A stretch of DNA of 64,000 nucleotides, from positions 540,027 through 604,026 of the forward strand of contig DS022282.1 in assembly GCA_000153745.1 (NCBI GenBank). Direction: 5' to 3'. This stretch comes from Rhodobacterales bacterium HTCC2255 (lineage in GTDB: Bacteria > Pseudomonadota > Alphaproteobacteria > Rhodobacterales > Rhodobacteraceae). Below are positions 1 to 10,139 of this stretch, one piece after another. Below the pieces are notes generated by a model, which was not told the DNA's origin, searched no databases, and worked only from the letters and a program-made list of their open reading frames with translations. Each line of letters begins with the position of its first letter. Position 1 is the stretch's first letter. Made by a program: the position numbers and the translations under genes.

Positions 1-1322
1 GCGACGGACAGTTACGCCCTGAATTGGCAGAAAGTTATGAATCATCAGACGCCAAAACTTGGATATTTAACTTACGCCAAGGTGTTGAATTCCATAATGG
101 CAAAACCTTAACTGCTGAAGATGTGGTTGCTACATTTGATTATCACCGCAACGAAGACAGTAAATCAGCTGCAAGAGGGCTTCTAACTGCAGTCACTTCT
201 ATTAAAGCTGACGGTCCAAATAGAGTTATTATGGAATTAAATGCTCCAAATGCAGGCTTCCCATATATCGTGAGTGATTACCATTTATTGATCAAACCAT
301 CAAAAGATGGAAAAATTGACTCACAATCTGGCATCGGTACTGGTGGGTATGTTTTACAAGACTTTGAACCAGGCGTTCGCGCTACATTTAAACGTAATGC
401 AAACTATTGGAAAGAAGGCGCAGCTCATTTCGATGAAGTTGAAATGATTTCGCTACTTGATACTGCTGCTCGTCAAAGCGCGGTAATGAATGGTGATGTT
501 GATGCAATCGACCGTGTCGATCCAAAAACTGTTGCACTGCTTGCACGCGTTCCAACACTTGAAATTTTGGAAATAGCTGGCACACTACATTATACTATGC
601 CAATGCGTGTCACTTCAGAGCCATTTGATAATCTTGATCTTCGTTTAGCTCTTAAGCATTCAATCAAGCGCCAAGAATTGGTTGATAAAATCCTACTTGG
701 GCATGGATCACTTGGTAATGATCATCCAATCTCTACTGCAAACCCATTCCATGCGTCTGGTTTACCTCAACGGGAGTTCAATCCAGAACTAGCTATGAAG
801 CACTATAAAGCTTCTGGGCACAGCGGTACAATCCAACTATCAGCGTCTGACGCGGCATTTGCAGGTGCAGTAGATGCAGCACAATTGGTTGCAGCATCAG
901 CAAAAGAGGTAGGAATTGATATTGAAGTTGTACGTGAACCATCCGATGGTTACTGGTCAAATGTTTGGAACAAAAAAGGCTGGTGCACATGCTACTGGGG
1001 TGGACGTCCAACAGAAGACTGGATGTATTCATCAGCATATGTGGATGATACAGAATGGAACGACACAGATTGGCGCTCAACACCTGATGCAGTTAAATTC
1101 AACAGTATTGTTAAAGAGGCACGTGCTGAACTGGATGTTGATAAACGTCGATCAATGTACGAAGAAACTCAGAGACTTATCGCTGATGACGGTGGTGCAA
1201 TTGTACCAATGTTTGCAAATCACATTCACGCAGTTAGCAAAACTATTGCTCATGGTGATAATGTTGCAGGCAACTGGTCATCTGATGGTGGTAAATTTGC
1301 TGAACGTTGGTGGAAAGCGTAA
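1..1322 (+). CDS. ABC transporter substrate-binding protein, family 5 (peptide/opine type), 5'-truncated
   Basis: C-terminal part of a periplasmic solute-binding protein of the DppA/OppA family (SBP_bac_5). The reading frame is open from base 3, so the gene begins upstream of the window; the TTG at 24 is an internal codon. About 440 residues are visible against a usual 500-540, so roughly the signal peptide and first lobe strand are missing. Typical family features are the segment WIFNLRQGVEFHNGK, the NYWKEG stretch, and a Trp-rich C-terminus ending WWKA. Such proteins deliver peptides, opines or similar amphipathic solutes to an inner-membrane ABC permease. Permease and ATPase genes are not downstream, so they would lie upstream or elsewhere. 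The substrate cannot be read from sequence. Confidence 0.9.
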   Translation, partial: DGQLRPELAESYESSDAKTWIFNLRQGVEFHNGKTLTAEDVVATFDYHRNEDSKSAARGLLTAVTSIKADGPNRVIMELNAPNAGFPYIVSDYHLLIKPSKDGKIDSQSGIGTGGYVLQDFEPGVRATFKRNANYWKEGAAHFDEVEMISLLDTAARQSAVMNGDVDAIDRVDPKTVALLARVPTLEILEIAGTLHYTMPMRVTSEPFDNLDLRLALKHSIKRQELVDKILLGHGSLGNDHPISTANPFHASGLPQREFNPELAMKHYKASGHSGTIQLSASDAAFAGAVDAAQLVAASAKEVGIDIEVVREPSDGYWSNVWNKKGWCTCYWGGRPTEDWMYSSAYVDDTEWNDTDWRSTPDAVKFNSIVKEARAELDVDKRRSMYEETQRLIADDGGAIVPMFANHIHAVSKTIAHGDNVAGNWSSDGGKFAERWWKA

Positions 1323-1347
1323 TTACTACTTAATTCATTAACTAAAA

Positions 1348-1376
1348 AGGCGGCTATTTTATAGCTGCCTTTTTTT
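1348..1376. terminator. bidirectional Rho-independent terminator
   Basis: A 10-bp stem (1348-1357 with 1361-1370, one G-T pair) with a three-base loop is followed by a T run at 1371-1376 and preceded by an A run at 1344-1348. It can therefore end transcription from both sides. It sits exactly between the convergent binding-protein and DMT-transporter genes. Confidence 0.85.
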
Positions 1377-2343
1377 ATCTATGAGTTCGTAATGGACCAT
1401 TCTTATTAGTATTTTTTTTGGCAATTGCCTCTCGCCATAACATCAACAAGCCACTACTTAAAATTAAAGCTATTCCTGTCCATGCCACGCCGTCTGGCCA
1501 CTCATTAAATATAGCTATTCCCCAGAAAACTGCCAAAACAAGAGCAACATATTCAATTGGCGCAATTATAGCAGCTTCACTTAATCTGTAAGCCTGGCTA
1601 ATTGTATAACCACCTACGGCACTCGCAATTCCAATACATGTCATTATTATCAAATCAAATTGATTGGGCCAAACCCAAGGCCGCAATAAGAATTCAAGTG
1701 CAGAACTATCTTGATCTGCATATTTTCCATCCCCAAAGGCAAGCCCCATAGTGATGGAGACAATAATAAAGGTAAATTGTAAGTAAAATGACATAGTTGA
1801 AGCTTTTTCATCTCTACCCATTTTGCGAGTTAATATATGTAAACTCGCATAACAAAAAGCTGCCCCAATTGGAAATAAACCAGCTAATTGGAAACTATTA
1901 AGAGATGGCCTCAACATAACAACTGCACCAACGAGGCCCATAATTACTGCGAACCAACGCCACGGCCCAACCTTCTCTGAAAGAAAAATTACTGAGAAAA
2001 GTGTAATTATCAACGGAGACACGAAAAAAATCGCTGTTGCTTCAGATAACGGAATTTCTGCAAGGCCCAGGAAAAAAAGCATATTCGCACTGACAACAAA
2101 TGCACCTCTTAGTAAGTGCAGTTTAAGTTGTCTTGTGCGAAGTAAATGATATCCACCCTCAAATGGAATAATAATTATTAAGGTTATAAATATTGCAACA
2201 AAAGCTCGAACTAGAACAATTTGGTGTAATGGATAATCTCCACTTAAAAACTTTATGCCAACATCATTCAAAGTGAATGCAAAAGATGCAGCTAATGCAC
2301 ATAAAACACCAAGGGTGCTCAAGGGGGGAGAACTAGTACTCAT
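1375..2343 (-). CDS. DMT-family EamA transporter
   Basis: Inner-membrane protein of 322 residues with about ten hydrophobic helices arranged as two EamA repeats (roughly residues 14-150 and 165-300), the standard length and layout for drug/metabolite-transporter superfamily exporters. The first repeat opens with a helix carrying FAFTLNDVGIKFLSG and the second contains SEAAIIAPIEYVALVLAV, a position where DMT members are strongly conserved. Likely an exporter of amino acids or related metabolites, though no substrate can be assigned. It starts at an ATG and shares a 118-bp AT-rich divergent promoter region with the CocE/NonD-type hydrolase. The 3' end runs into the bidirectional terminator. 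Confidence 0.88.
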   Translation of the reverse strand: MSTSSPPLSTLGVLCALAASFAFTLNDVGIKFLSGDYPLHQIVLVRAFVAIFITLIIIIPFEGGYHLLRTRQLKLHLLRGAFVVSANMLFFLGLAEIPLSEATAIFFVSPLIITLFSVIFLSEKVGPWRWFAVIMGLVGAVVMLRPSLNSFQLAGLFPIGAAFCYASLHILTRKMGRDEKASTMSFYLQFTFIIVSITMGLAFGDGKYADQDSSALEFLLRPWVWPNQFDLIIMTCIGIASAVGGYTISQAYRLSEAAIIAPIEYVALVLAVFWGIAIFNEWPDGVAWTGIALILSSGLLMLWREAIAKKNTNKNGPLRTHR

Positions 2344-2461
2344 AATTACTCTTTGTCATAAAAATAAAATTAGAACTAGTTTATTTGCGACCTGCAGATA
2401 GTATTTATAATACTCGACTTTTTTTTATAAAATTATAGCATGAGAAAAAAGGAATACTTAC

Positions 2462-4465
2462 ATGAAATATGTTTCTAAGTTCCCTCATAAAATAATTGAG
2501 TATGCAGATATGCCAATTATCATGTCAGATGGATGTCGCCTTTCGGCAAGGGTTTGGATGCCTGAAGATGCCAGTAATAATCAATATCCAGCGATTCTTG
2601 AGCATCTACCCTATCGAAAGCGTGATGGCACAATAGTACGCGATCAATATACCCATCCTTGGCTTGCTGGACATGGATATGTGTGCATTCGCACAGACAT
2701 GCGAGGCAATGGCGACAGTGATGGTCTCATGACTGATGAATACACTCACCAAGAGCACCAAGATGCTATTGAAGTGATTGAATGGGCTGCTAATCAATCC
2801 TGGTGTAATGGCAATGTTGGGATGATGGGTATTTCTTGGGGTGGATTTAATGCACTTCAGGTCGCAGCTTTGGCACCAAAGCCATTAAAAGCAATAATCT
2901 CATTATGCTCTACTGTTGATCGATATGCTGATGACATACATTATAAGGGTGGCTGTTTACTTGGAGAAAATTTTGGATGGTCAACTAATATGCTTTCATA
3001 TTCATCACGCCCACCTGATCCAAGTTTAGTTGGTGAAAACTGGCGTAAAATGTGGATGAACAGATTAGAGAACTTAGAGTTAGATCTCTCAAGGTGGCTC
3101 AATCACCAACATCGCGATGAATATTGGAAATATGGATCTGTCTGTGAAGACTATTCAGCAATAAAAGCTGCAGTTTTATCCATAAGTGGTTGGCATGATG
3201 GATATAGAAACACAACAAATCATTTAATTAAAAACCTTACATCACCCGTCAAAGGTATTATTGGTCCTTGGATACATAAATACCCGCATTATGCAGCTCC
3301 ATCACCTGCAATTGGCTTTCTGCAAGAAGCAAAAAGGTGGTGGGATCATTGGTTAAAAGATATTGATACAGGTGTTGATAAGGATCCAGATTTTCGAGCA
3401 TACTTGATGGATAGTGTTACACCAAAACGTTGGATGGATGATCGCCCAGGACGTTGGATCGTGGAAAAAAATTGGCCAAGTGAAACGATCAACAAAGAAA
3501 CATTATATTTTTCTCAAGGCGCAGCACTTGAATTATCACCAACTCCATTTAACGTTTCCATATCTTCTGCACAAAATTGTGGCAGCAAAGCGGGAGAATA
3601 TTTTCCGTTTGCTTTTTCTGATGAACTTCCGGAAAATCAAAGTCATGACGATGCGCACTCAGCTTGTTTTGATGGCGATGAATTAACAGCACCAATTGAT
3701 ATAGTGGGAAGCCCACACGTTAATTTGCGTCTCTGCTGTGATAAGGATCAAGGGCAAGTTATCGTACGCCTGTGTGATATTCGACCTGATGGAACATCTG
3801 CATTAATTACTTATCAGTATCTAAATTTAACTCATCATAACAGTCATGAAAATCCGAGCAAGATATCAGAAAATAAAATGTTTAATGTTACCCTTGATCT
3901 AGATCAAATTGCATATCGTATTCCAGAAGGTCACAGGTTACGTGTCGCTATTTCTAGTAGCTATTGGCCAACGCTATGGCCATCACCTGAGAGGACAACA
4001 TTAAATATTGAATCTGGCTCTATAGAATTGCCAATACGCCCACTTACAAATGGAGCAGAGATATCATTTGAAGAACCAGAAGCAGCAAAACCATGGAGAG
4101 CAAAAGAGTTACGCCCTGCATCATATGAACGAGAAGAGTTTATAGATGAGGAAACTGGGATTACATCAATTAAGATTGGATGTGATTTTGGAGAAAACCA
4201 AGATCTGGATCATGGATTGATTTCTGGAGGATGGATGAAAGAAAATTGGGCAATCCATCCCGATGATCCTAACAGTGCAAAAGTTGATGCACAGTGGGAA
4301 AATACAGGTGGTCGCGCTGGCACGATGTGGCGCACTAATATTAAGTCTGCAATGCATTCTGACAAAACACATTTTTTTATCACTGCAAATCTAAAAGCAT
4401 ATGAAAATGACAAATTAATATTTGAAAAAGACTATAGTGACAAAATTATCCGCAACTTAGTCTAG
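2462..4465 (+). CDS. CocE/NonD family (S15-type) hydrolase
   Basis: Alpha/beta hydrolase of 667 residues in the CocE/NonD/X-Pro dipeptidyl-peptidase superfamily. The nucleophile elbow is GISWGG with Ser125; the later SGWHDGY segment supplies the acid and GPWIHKYPH the histidine, as in cocaine esterase and glutaryl-acylases. The C-terminal third is a jelly-roll domain of the XPP C-terminal type. No signal peptide is visible, so it is probably cytoplasmic. Likely cleaves an ester or amide bond in a small molecule or peptide; the substrate is unknown. The start ATG is preceded by a GGA-rich ribosome site. Its last four bases overlap the convergent HSL-type hydrolase gene. Confidence 0.88.
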   Translation: MKYVSKFPHKIIEYADMPIIMSDGCRLSARVWMPEDASNNQYPAILEHLPYRKRDGTIVRDQYTHPWLAGHGYVCIRTDMRGNGDSDGLMTDEYTHQEHQDAIEVIEWAANQSWCNGNVGMMGISWGGFNALQVAALAPKPLKAIISLCSTVDRYADDIHYKGGCLLGENFGWSTNMLSYSSRPPDPSLVGENWRKMWMNRLENLELDLSRWLNHQHRDEYWKYGSVCEDYSAIKAAVLSISGWHDGYRNTTNHLIKNLTSPVKGIIGPWIHKYPHYAAPSPAIGFLQEAKRWWDHWLKDIDTGVDKDPDFRAYLMDSVTPKRWMDDRPGRWIVEKNWPSETINKETLYFSQGAALELSPTPFNVSISSAQNCGSKAGEYFPFAFSDELPENQSHDDAHSACFDGDELTAPIDIVGSPHVNLRLCCDKDQGQVIVRLCDIRPDGTSALITYQYLNLTHHNSHENPSKISENKMFNVTLDLDQIAYRIPEGHRLRVAISSSYWPTLWPSPERTTLNIESGSIELPIRPLTNGAEISFEEPEAAKPWRAKELRPASYEREEFIDEETGITSIKIGCDFGENQDLDHGLISGGWMKENWAIHPDDPNSAKVDAQWENTGGRAGTMWRTNIKSAMHSDKTHFFITANLKAYENDKLIFEKDYSDKIIRNLV

Positions 4466-5382
4466 TAAGGCCATTTTTTCTTTGCTAAAAAAGCCGCTGC
4501 ATTAGCAATACGCTCAAAACTATTGCTTGCTCGAATGACTGATGAACGCGCACGTAGATATCCGTGAACCAAACCGACTTCATTAATCCATTCAGCTGCT
4601 CCACCTGCATCTATAATTTTCGCACAATACTTTTCACCATCATCAACTAATGGATCACATGATGCTGTGAAAACTACAGTAGGAGGTAAATTAGAAAAAT
4701 CCTTATCATTTAATGGCGCAAAGGTTGGATCATCTTCCGGTACATGATTTTCACATCTAACCTGTTTATAATACAACATATCCTTGGTCGTCAGCAGAGG
4801 TGCATTTGCATGAGTCATAAACGAACTTGTGTTCATATCTGTCCCCAGAGATGGGTATATTAAAACTTGACCTGATAAATTTATATTCGTTGCTCGAGCA
4901 TTATGACAGACACTTGCAGCAAGGGTTCCACCTGCACTATCACCAGCTACGATTAATGGTTCTGGAAAAGTTTTTGCTGCAATTTGTACTGCGCGAAATG
5001 CATCATTAAATTGAGCTGGATGTTTGTGTTCTGGTGCAAGACGATATGCAACTGAAACAACACGCAATTGAGACTTTTCTGTTAGATCAGCACAAACTTC
5101 ATGATGGCTTTCTAAATCTCCAACAACAAAACCACCCCCATGATAATATACAAGAGTACCGATTGGAGCTTTAGGTTCGTATATTCGTACAGGAATTGTA
5201 TCCCATTTTTCTGATTTGATACTTAATTTATATGGCTTATGATTATCAAAGGCGTGGCACATTTGGTTATATTCGGATCGCTGTTGTTCGATAGAATATG
5301 ACAACAGTTCTTTACTGTAAAAGCTTTGCGTTCTCTTAATGAAAGCCCATGTTTCTTGATCAATTTCCGAATCGTATTTCAT
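4462..5382 (-). CDS. alpha/beta hydrolase, hormone-sensitive-lipase (GDXG) family esterase
   Basis: 306-residue esterase/lipase of the HSL group. It has the oxyanion-hole motif HGGG (residues 81-84) and the nucleophile motif GDSAGG with Ser149; an Asp in the DPLVDDGEKY segment and a His in the LVHGYL segment complete the triad. It lacks a signal peptide and is probably cytoplasmic, hydrolysing short-chain carboxyl esters. It is convergent with the CocE-type gene and overlaps it by 4 bp, so the two messages are complementary at their 3' ends. The start ATG is followed by the usual helical cap region. The physiological substrate is not readable. Confidence 0.9.
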   Translation of the reverse strand: MKYDSEIDQETWAFIKRTQSFYSKELLSYSIEQQRSEYNQMCHAFDNHKPYKLSIKSEKWDTIPVRIYEPKAPIGTLVYYHGGGFVVGDLESHHEVCADLTEKSQLRVVSVAYRLAPEHKHPAQFNDAFRAVQIAAKTFPEPLIVAGDSAGGTLAASVCHNARATNINLSGQVLIYPSLGTDMNTSSFMTHANAPLLTTKDMLYYKQVRCENHVPEDDPTFAPLNDKDFSNLPPTVVFTASCDPLVDDGEKYCAKIIDAGGAAEWINEVGLVHGYLRARSSVIRASNSFERIANAAAFLAKKKWPY

Positions 5383-5564
5383 AAATTACCTTAACAAATT
5401 TTTCTAAAAAAACATCAAAACTTCCCTTGAAAGGTATAATTTAATGTATGGCCATTTTTAATGTTATTATATTAGTTTTCTTCTAGACGACTGTGAGATT
5501 GAAAGGTAAAATTATTACAAATTGTTAAATAGTGACTTTCATTTAATTAGGAATAAAATAATAA

Positions 5565-6944
5565 ATGCAAAAAGAACTTACTTGCTTCAAAGCCTATGAT
5601 ATCCGTGGTGAAATCAATATTAATATTGACGAAGCAATTGCCTATCGCATTGGGCGTTCTGTTGCTCAACATTTTAATGCCAAATCCATAGTGGTTGCTT
5701 TTGATGCAAGAGAAACAAGTCCGGCTTTCTCAAAAGCTGTTGGTTTGGGCATAATGGATGCAGGATCAGATTTGATAGATATAGGCCTTTCTGGAACTGA
5801 GGAAATGTATTGGGCTGTGAGCAATTTTTCTGCTTGTGCAGGCATTGTAGTGACCGCTTCACACAACCCAATAAACTACAATGGAATGAAAATTGTTAAA
5901 TCTGGATCCAAACCTTTAGATGATGATGAAGACTTCTTAGCAATAAAAAGTTTAGCGGAATCCCAAAATTGGACAGGTGTTAAGAAAAAAGGATCTTCTT
6001 TAGATCTGTCCAATGAAGCAAGGGCTGCATATGTTTCCAAAACTTTAAGCTTTGTTGATATTAATGCGTTTAAACCATTAAAAATTGTTGTGAATTCTGG
6101 AAATGGAGCTGCCGGTCCAACTTTTGATGCCATTGAGAAGCGTCTGAACAATAATAATACACAAATAGAATTTGTTCGTGTAGATCATAATCCAGATAGT
6201 ACTTTCCCAAACGGGATTCCTAATCCCCTTCTCCCTGAAAATCATCATAAGACAGCTGATATTGTAAAAAACGTTGGTGCTGATTTTGGCGTAGCCTTTG
6301 ATGGAGATTTTGATCGCTGTTTTTTCTTTGATGAAACAGGTGAATTTATTCCAGGTGAATATTTAGTTGGTTTGTTTGCATCAATATTCTTGGCAAAAGA
6401 ACCAGGATCAACAATTGTTCATGATCCAAGAGTTATTTGGAACACTCAAGATATTGTGACCCAAATAGGCGGTAAAGCAGAACAATCCAAAACCGGTCAT
6501 GCGTTCATAAAGCAAACTATGCGCAAACACGAAGCAATTTATGGTGGTGAGATGTCTGCACATCATTATTTTCGTGATTTTGCTTATTGCGACAGTGGGA
6601 TGATACCATGGTTATTAATTGCAGAACTCATTTCTCTCAAAGGTAAATCCCTTGGAGATTTAGTAAAAGATCGCGTATCAGCATACCCAAGTTCTGGAGA
6701 AATAAATTTTACTGTTAAGGATGCCAATTCATCTATCTCTTCAGTCTTAGAAAACTTTGAATCTCAATCAAAAGTATTAGATGAAATGGATGGTTATAGT
6801 CTAGCATTTGATAATTGGCGTTTTAATCTCAGGAAATCCAATACTGAACCATTGGTCAGACTAAATATTGAAAGCCGTGGGCCTATTATCAATTTACAAA
6901 GTAAAGTTAAGGAAATATCAGAATTACTTAATCTTCCAGAGTAA
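5565..6944 (+). CDS. manB: phosphomannomutase (CpsG/ManB type)
   Basis: 459-residue alpha-D-phosphohexomutase converting mannose-6-phosphate to mannose-1-phosphate for GDP-mannose and surface polysaccharide synthesis, possibly with phosphoglucomutase activity. Ordered motifs: active-site TASHNP with phosphoserine Ser99; metal loop DGDFDR (Asp246, Asp248, Asp250); sugar-binding GEMSAHHYFRDF; and C-terminal phosphate-binding loop RKSNTEP. The GEMSAHHYFRDFAYCDSGM block closely matches enterobacterial CpsG/ManB as I remember it, which is why I prefer ManB to AlgC. Length is normal and it is intact. No other nucleotide-sugar gene is adjacent, so it stands alone between a hydrolase and a convergent peptidase. 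Confidence 0.92.
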   Translation: MQKELTCFKAYDIRGEININIDEAIAYRIGRSVAQHFNAKSIVVAFDARETSPAFSKAVGLGIMDAGSDLIDIGLSGTEEMYWAVSNFSACAGIVVTASHNPINYNGMKIVKSGSKPLDDDEDFLAIKSLAESQNWTGVKKKGSSLDLSNEARAAYVSKTLSFVDINAFKPLKIVVNSGNGAAGPTFDAIEKRLNNNNTQIEFVRVDHNPDSTFPNGIPNPLLPENHHKTADIVKNVGADFGVAFDGDFDRCFFFDETGEFIPGEYLVGLFASIFLAKEPGSTIVHDPRVIWNTQDIVTQIGGKAEQSKTGHAFIKQTMRKHEAIYGGEMSAHHYFRDFAYCDSGMIPWLLIAELISLKGKSLGDLVKDRVSAYPSSGEINFTVKDANSSISSVLENFESQSKVLDEMDGYSLAFDNWRFNLRKSNTEPLVRLNIESRGPIINLQSKVKEISELLNLPE

Positions 6945-6994
6945 TTCTTGAATAAAATTTTAACTATCGATCTAAAGCAATGCTCAAATCATGA

Positions 6995-8107
6995 TTATTT
7001 AGCACTTCTTAAAATGATCGGACTGCGCTTGAACTTAGTCAAAGATCGAGAATTATTATCTGTAATCAAAACATCATCCTCGATACGAACGCCTATGTCA
7101 TTGCTGCGATATAGGCCAGGTTCTATTGTGATTAGCATTCCAGATTCCAAAGGCGTATGATTATTGATCATAACATTTGGTGCTTCATGTACATCTAGAC
7201 CTAGCCCATGACCTGTTTTGTGCACTACCAGATCATCAAAGCCAGTCTTACGTAAAGTATTACTGACTTTGACGTCAATTTCATGACAAGTGATTGCAGG
7301 AGCCGCCATCTGACGCCCAGCAATATTTGCAGCTAAAACTGCTTCATATATTTCTGCATGTTCATCAGTAATATGCTCACAAAAAACTGTACGTGTTATG
7401 TCCGCACTGTATCCTTGATAAGTTGCACCAAAATCAATCAATAGTGGAGCACCAGGTCTCAACTGCGTATCACCTGGAATTCCATGAGGCTTAGCAGCAT
7501 TTCCGCCTGTTAAGACAATTATGTCAAAAGCAAAACCGTCTGCTCCATTTGCTAGCATACGCTGCATTAAGATTGCTCTAATAGCAATTTCAGTCATGCC
7601 TGTTTCAATATTTTCTAATGTTTCACTTAAACTTATTTCTGAAATCTCAATTGCTTTTTCAATCAATTTGACTTCATAATCAGACTTTAACAAACGTGGT
7701 TTGGCAAGTTCAGCCTGTGCATCAATTATTGTGTCAGAACCAAATACGGCTCCAAGCGCGTTTGATTCAAATGCGCGCATTCGCTGACCCTCAATCCCAA
7801 TTTTTGTTGTACCAAGTTCATATGCTAAATCTGAAAATACTTTATCAAAACCATCAGAATCTTGCCAATAAAAAGTAGTCGCACCACCCATGGCGGCTGA
7901 CCACATCTCTCGCTCAAGCTCTGGCATAATAGCTAAAACATCACCACTGTCTGTTACAAACATCAGTGTTGGTCGCTCCATTAACGAAAACTTTAAACCT
8001 GTAAAGAAATAAAAATTTGGTCCAGGCACAAAGGCGGCAGCTCCTAAACCATTCTTTTTAAGTATGTGTATAAGCGAACTGCGGCGTTGCTGAAAATTAG
8101 GGGTCAT
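6995..8107 (-). CDS. M24 family metallopeptidase (Xaa-Pro peptidase/prolidase-like)
   Basis: 370-residue pita-bread metallopeptidase. An N-terminal creatinase-type domain (about 1-130) is followed by the catalytic domain with the dimetal ligands Asp225 and Asp236 (DFGATYQGYSAD), the His of KTGHGLGLDVHEAP, and the Glu residues of ITIEPGLY and RIEDDVLI. It is likely to cleave Xaa-Pro dipeptides or to act on creatine- or ectoine-like amidines. Ectoine hydrolase (DoeA/EutD) belongs to the same fold, which is notable because an Ehu-type transporter lies 9 kb away, but nothing in the motifs separates these options. It runs in the same direction as adenine deaminase and the aminotransferase upstream, with a 174-bp gap. 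Confidence 0.88.
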   Translation of the reverse strand: MTPNFQQRRSSLIHILKKNGLGAAAFVPGPNFYFFTGLKFSLMERPTLMFVTDSGDVLAIMPELEREMWSAAMGGATTFYWQDSDGFDKVFSDLAYELGTTKIGIEGQRMRAFESNALGAVFGSDTIIDAQAELAKPRLLKSDYEVKLIEKAIEISEISLSETLENIETGMTEIAIRAILMQRMLANGADGFAFDIIVLTGGNAAKPHGIPGDTQLRPGAPLLIDFGATYQGYSADITRTVFCEHITDEHAEIYEAVLAANIAGRQMAAPAITCHEIDVKVSNTLRKTGFDDLVVHKTGHGLGLDVHEAPNVMINNHTPLESGMLITIEPGLYRSNDIGVRIEDDVLITDNNSRSLTKFKRSPIILRSAK

Positions 8108-8281
8108 TTGAAACCATACCTTCGCATAATTCTAATTTAGAATATAAAACTTATTTATAAATATCTTGATGTCATCATCAATGTAAGTAAAGAAAATAAC
8201 GCAACACTATATCCAAAACTTTAGTCTCGCACGGTACTTCTAAATACCAAATTTATGTCAGCCATCTTTAGAACAAATAAA

Positions 8282-10090
8282 TCAATCTTCAAGGACACTA
8301 GTAAGTTCAAACTTGGTGACATCAACTAGCCCCAAATCACTAATTCGTAATTCGGGGATAACAACAAGAGCCAACAAAGAATGCTGCATATATGCATTAT
8401 TAAGATTGCAACCGCAGGCAACCATAGCTCCTATCATTTTTGCAGCACGAGCCGCGACCTCTGCCGCAGGTTGATCTGACATCAGGCCGCCAATAGGCAA
8501 TTCTACCAGGGCAAGTTCTTGCCCATCCTTGAATACCGTTACTCCACCACCAACTTCTCCTAGCCGATTTGCCGCAAGTGCCATATCAGCATGTGATGTT
8601 CCCACCACAATCATGTGATGACTGTCATGAGCAACAGTTGAAGCGATCGACATATTGCCAGTATAGCCAAAGCCAGAAACAAACCCATTAGAAACATGTC
8701 CTGTTGCGCGATGACGTTCAACAAGTGCAATCTGACAAACATCACCTGAAGCCTTCACACATCCCTCAATGACAGGTAACTCAAAATTTAATGCTTTTGT
8801 TGGGGCTTGGTTTTCAACGACACCTATTACTCTGGTCATAACTGTATTTTTGCCTTTTGGAGCCAAAATATCAAAATCTTTTTCCTCCAAGGGCTTACCC
8901 AAATGCACAGTTTGTCTTGCGCTATCAGGCCAATCGTAATGTGGGCAATCAACAGTGATATTACCGTCTTTTGCAACAGTCTTACCCCGAGCAATAACGT
9001 GTTCAATTGGTAATGTTTTTAAATCAGATGTTATAATCATATCTGCACGACGTCCCGGTGCAATACTCCCAAGCTCCCGTTCCAATCCAAAATGTGTGGC
9101 TGTATTAATAGTTGCCATCTGCAAAGCAATAAGCGGATCACATCCACAGTCAATCGCGTGGCGAACTACCCGGTTCATATGTCCATCGTTAACAAGGGTT
9201 TCTGCCATACAATCATCAGTGCATAAAATAAAATTTCGTGGATCAATACCCCGTTCTGTAATTGCCGTAATCTGAGTTTCAACGTCGTACCATGCAGAGC
9301 CCAATCTCATCATAGAGCGCATTCCGTTACGCACCCGAGCCAACGCATCTTCTTCAGTTGTTCCCTCATGATCATCAGCTGCACCACCAGCAACATAAGC
9401 CGAAAATGCAGGCCCCCTGTCAGGCGATGCATAATGTCCACCCACAGTTTTACCGGCATTCATAGTCTCTGCCATCTCTGCCAGCATCTGAGTGTCTCCA
9501 ATTATGACACCAGGAAAATTCATCATTTCTCCAAGCCCAATAATACCAGGCCAACCCATGGCCTCAGCAACATCTTCAGCACTGATCTCAAAGCCTGTGG
9601 TTTCCAGCCCAGGGGCAGATGGAGCACAAGAAGGCATCTGGGTAAAAATATTTACTGGCTGCATTAAAGCTTCATCATGCATCATCCTTACACCCTCCAG
9701 ACCAAGCACGTTTGCAATCTCATGGGGGTCAGTAAACATAGTTGTTGTTCCATGAGGTATAACGGCTGCAGCAAATTCTGCTGGCGTCAGCATACCACTC
9801 TCAATATGCATATGTCCGTCACATAAACCAGGGATCAAATAGCGTCCATTTACATCAAAAATTTCGGTATCTTCACCGATACAATGAGATGCATCAGCAC
9901 CAACATAAGCAAATCGTCCTTCAGCAATAGCAACTTGCCAACCATCCAGTACTTCTCGTGTTTGAACATTTACAAGTTTGCAATTACGGAATACTCGATC
10001 AGCTTGCTCACGTCCCGCAGCTACGGCTATAAGACGTGGGGCAACTTCAGCCCATGATCGAAAAGTTTTGCTCATAGTTATTTTTTCCAT
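8282..10090 (-). CDS. ade: adenine deaminase
   Basis: 602-residue amidohydrolase-superfamily adenine deaminase, which converts adenine to hypoxanthine and ammonia in purine salvage or use of purines as a nitrogen source. The metal-binding motif is GHMHIES, followed by TTTMFTDPHEIANVLG, and a later LCTDDCM segment carries the catalytic Asp. The C-terminal adenine-deaminase domain is complete, with the conserved VAHDSHHM stretch. Two starts are possible: ATG at 10090 or ATG at 10075 (Met6, giving MSKTFRSW), and neither has a strong ribosome site. It lies 49 bp downstream of the aminotransferase gene and is probably co-transcribed with it. Confidence 0.94.
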   Translation of the reverse strand: MEKITMSKTFRSWAEVAPRLIAVAAGREQADRVFRNCKLVNVQTREVLDGWQVAIAEGRFAYVGADASHCIGEDTEIFDVNGRYLIPGLCDGHMHIESGMLTPAEFAAAVIPHGTTTMFTDPHEIANVLGLEGVRMMHDEALMQPVNIFTQMPSCAPSAPGLETTGFEISAEDVAEAMGWPGIIGLGEMMNFPGVIIGDTQMLAEMAETMNAGKTVGGHYASPDRGPAFSAYVAGGAADDHEGTTEEDALARVRNGMRSMMRLGSAWYDVETQITAITERGIDPRNFILCTDDCMAETLVNDGHMNRVVRHAIDCGCDPLIALQMATINTATHFGLERELGSIAPGRRADMIITSDLKTLPIEHVIARGKTVAKDGNITVDCPHYDWPDSARQTVHLGKPLEEKDFDILAPKGKNTVMTRVIGVVENQAPTKALNFELPVIEGCVKASGDVCQIALVERHRATGHVSNGFVSGFGYTGNMSIASTVAHDSHHMIVVGTSHADMALAANRLGEVGGGVTVFKDGQELALVELPIGGLMSDQPAAEVAARAAKMIGAMVACGCNLNNAYMQHSLLALVVIPELRISDLGLVDVTKFELTSVLED

Positions 10091-10139
10091 TTTTTAAGAT
10101 CCAAGGCAAGTTTTTAGAAAAAGAATTTCCTAAAAATAC

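Noticed and set aside
6948-7160. 70-codon frame with TTG start directly after manB
   Set aside because: Most of it overlaps the well-supported M24 peptidase gene on the other strand, it lacks a usual start and has no family-like motif.
9368-9755. Long + strand frames inside adenine deaminase, and similar antisense frames in the TRAP, sulfatase, usher and aldehyde dehydrogenase genes
   Set aside because: They mirror conserved coding sequence on the other strand and show no independent motif.
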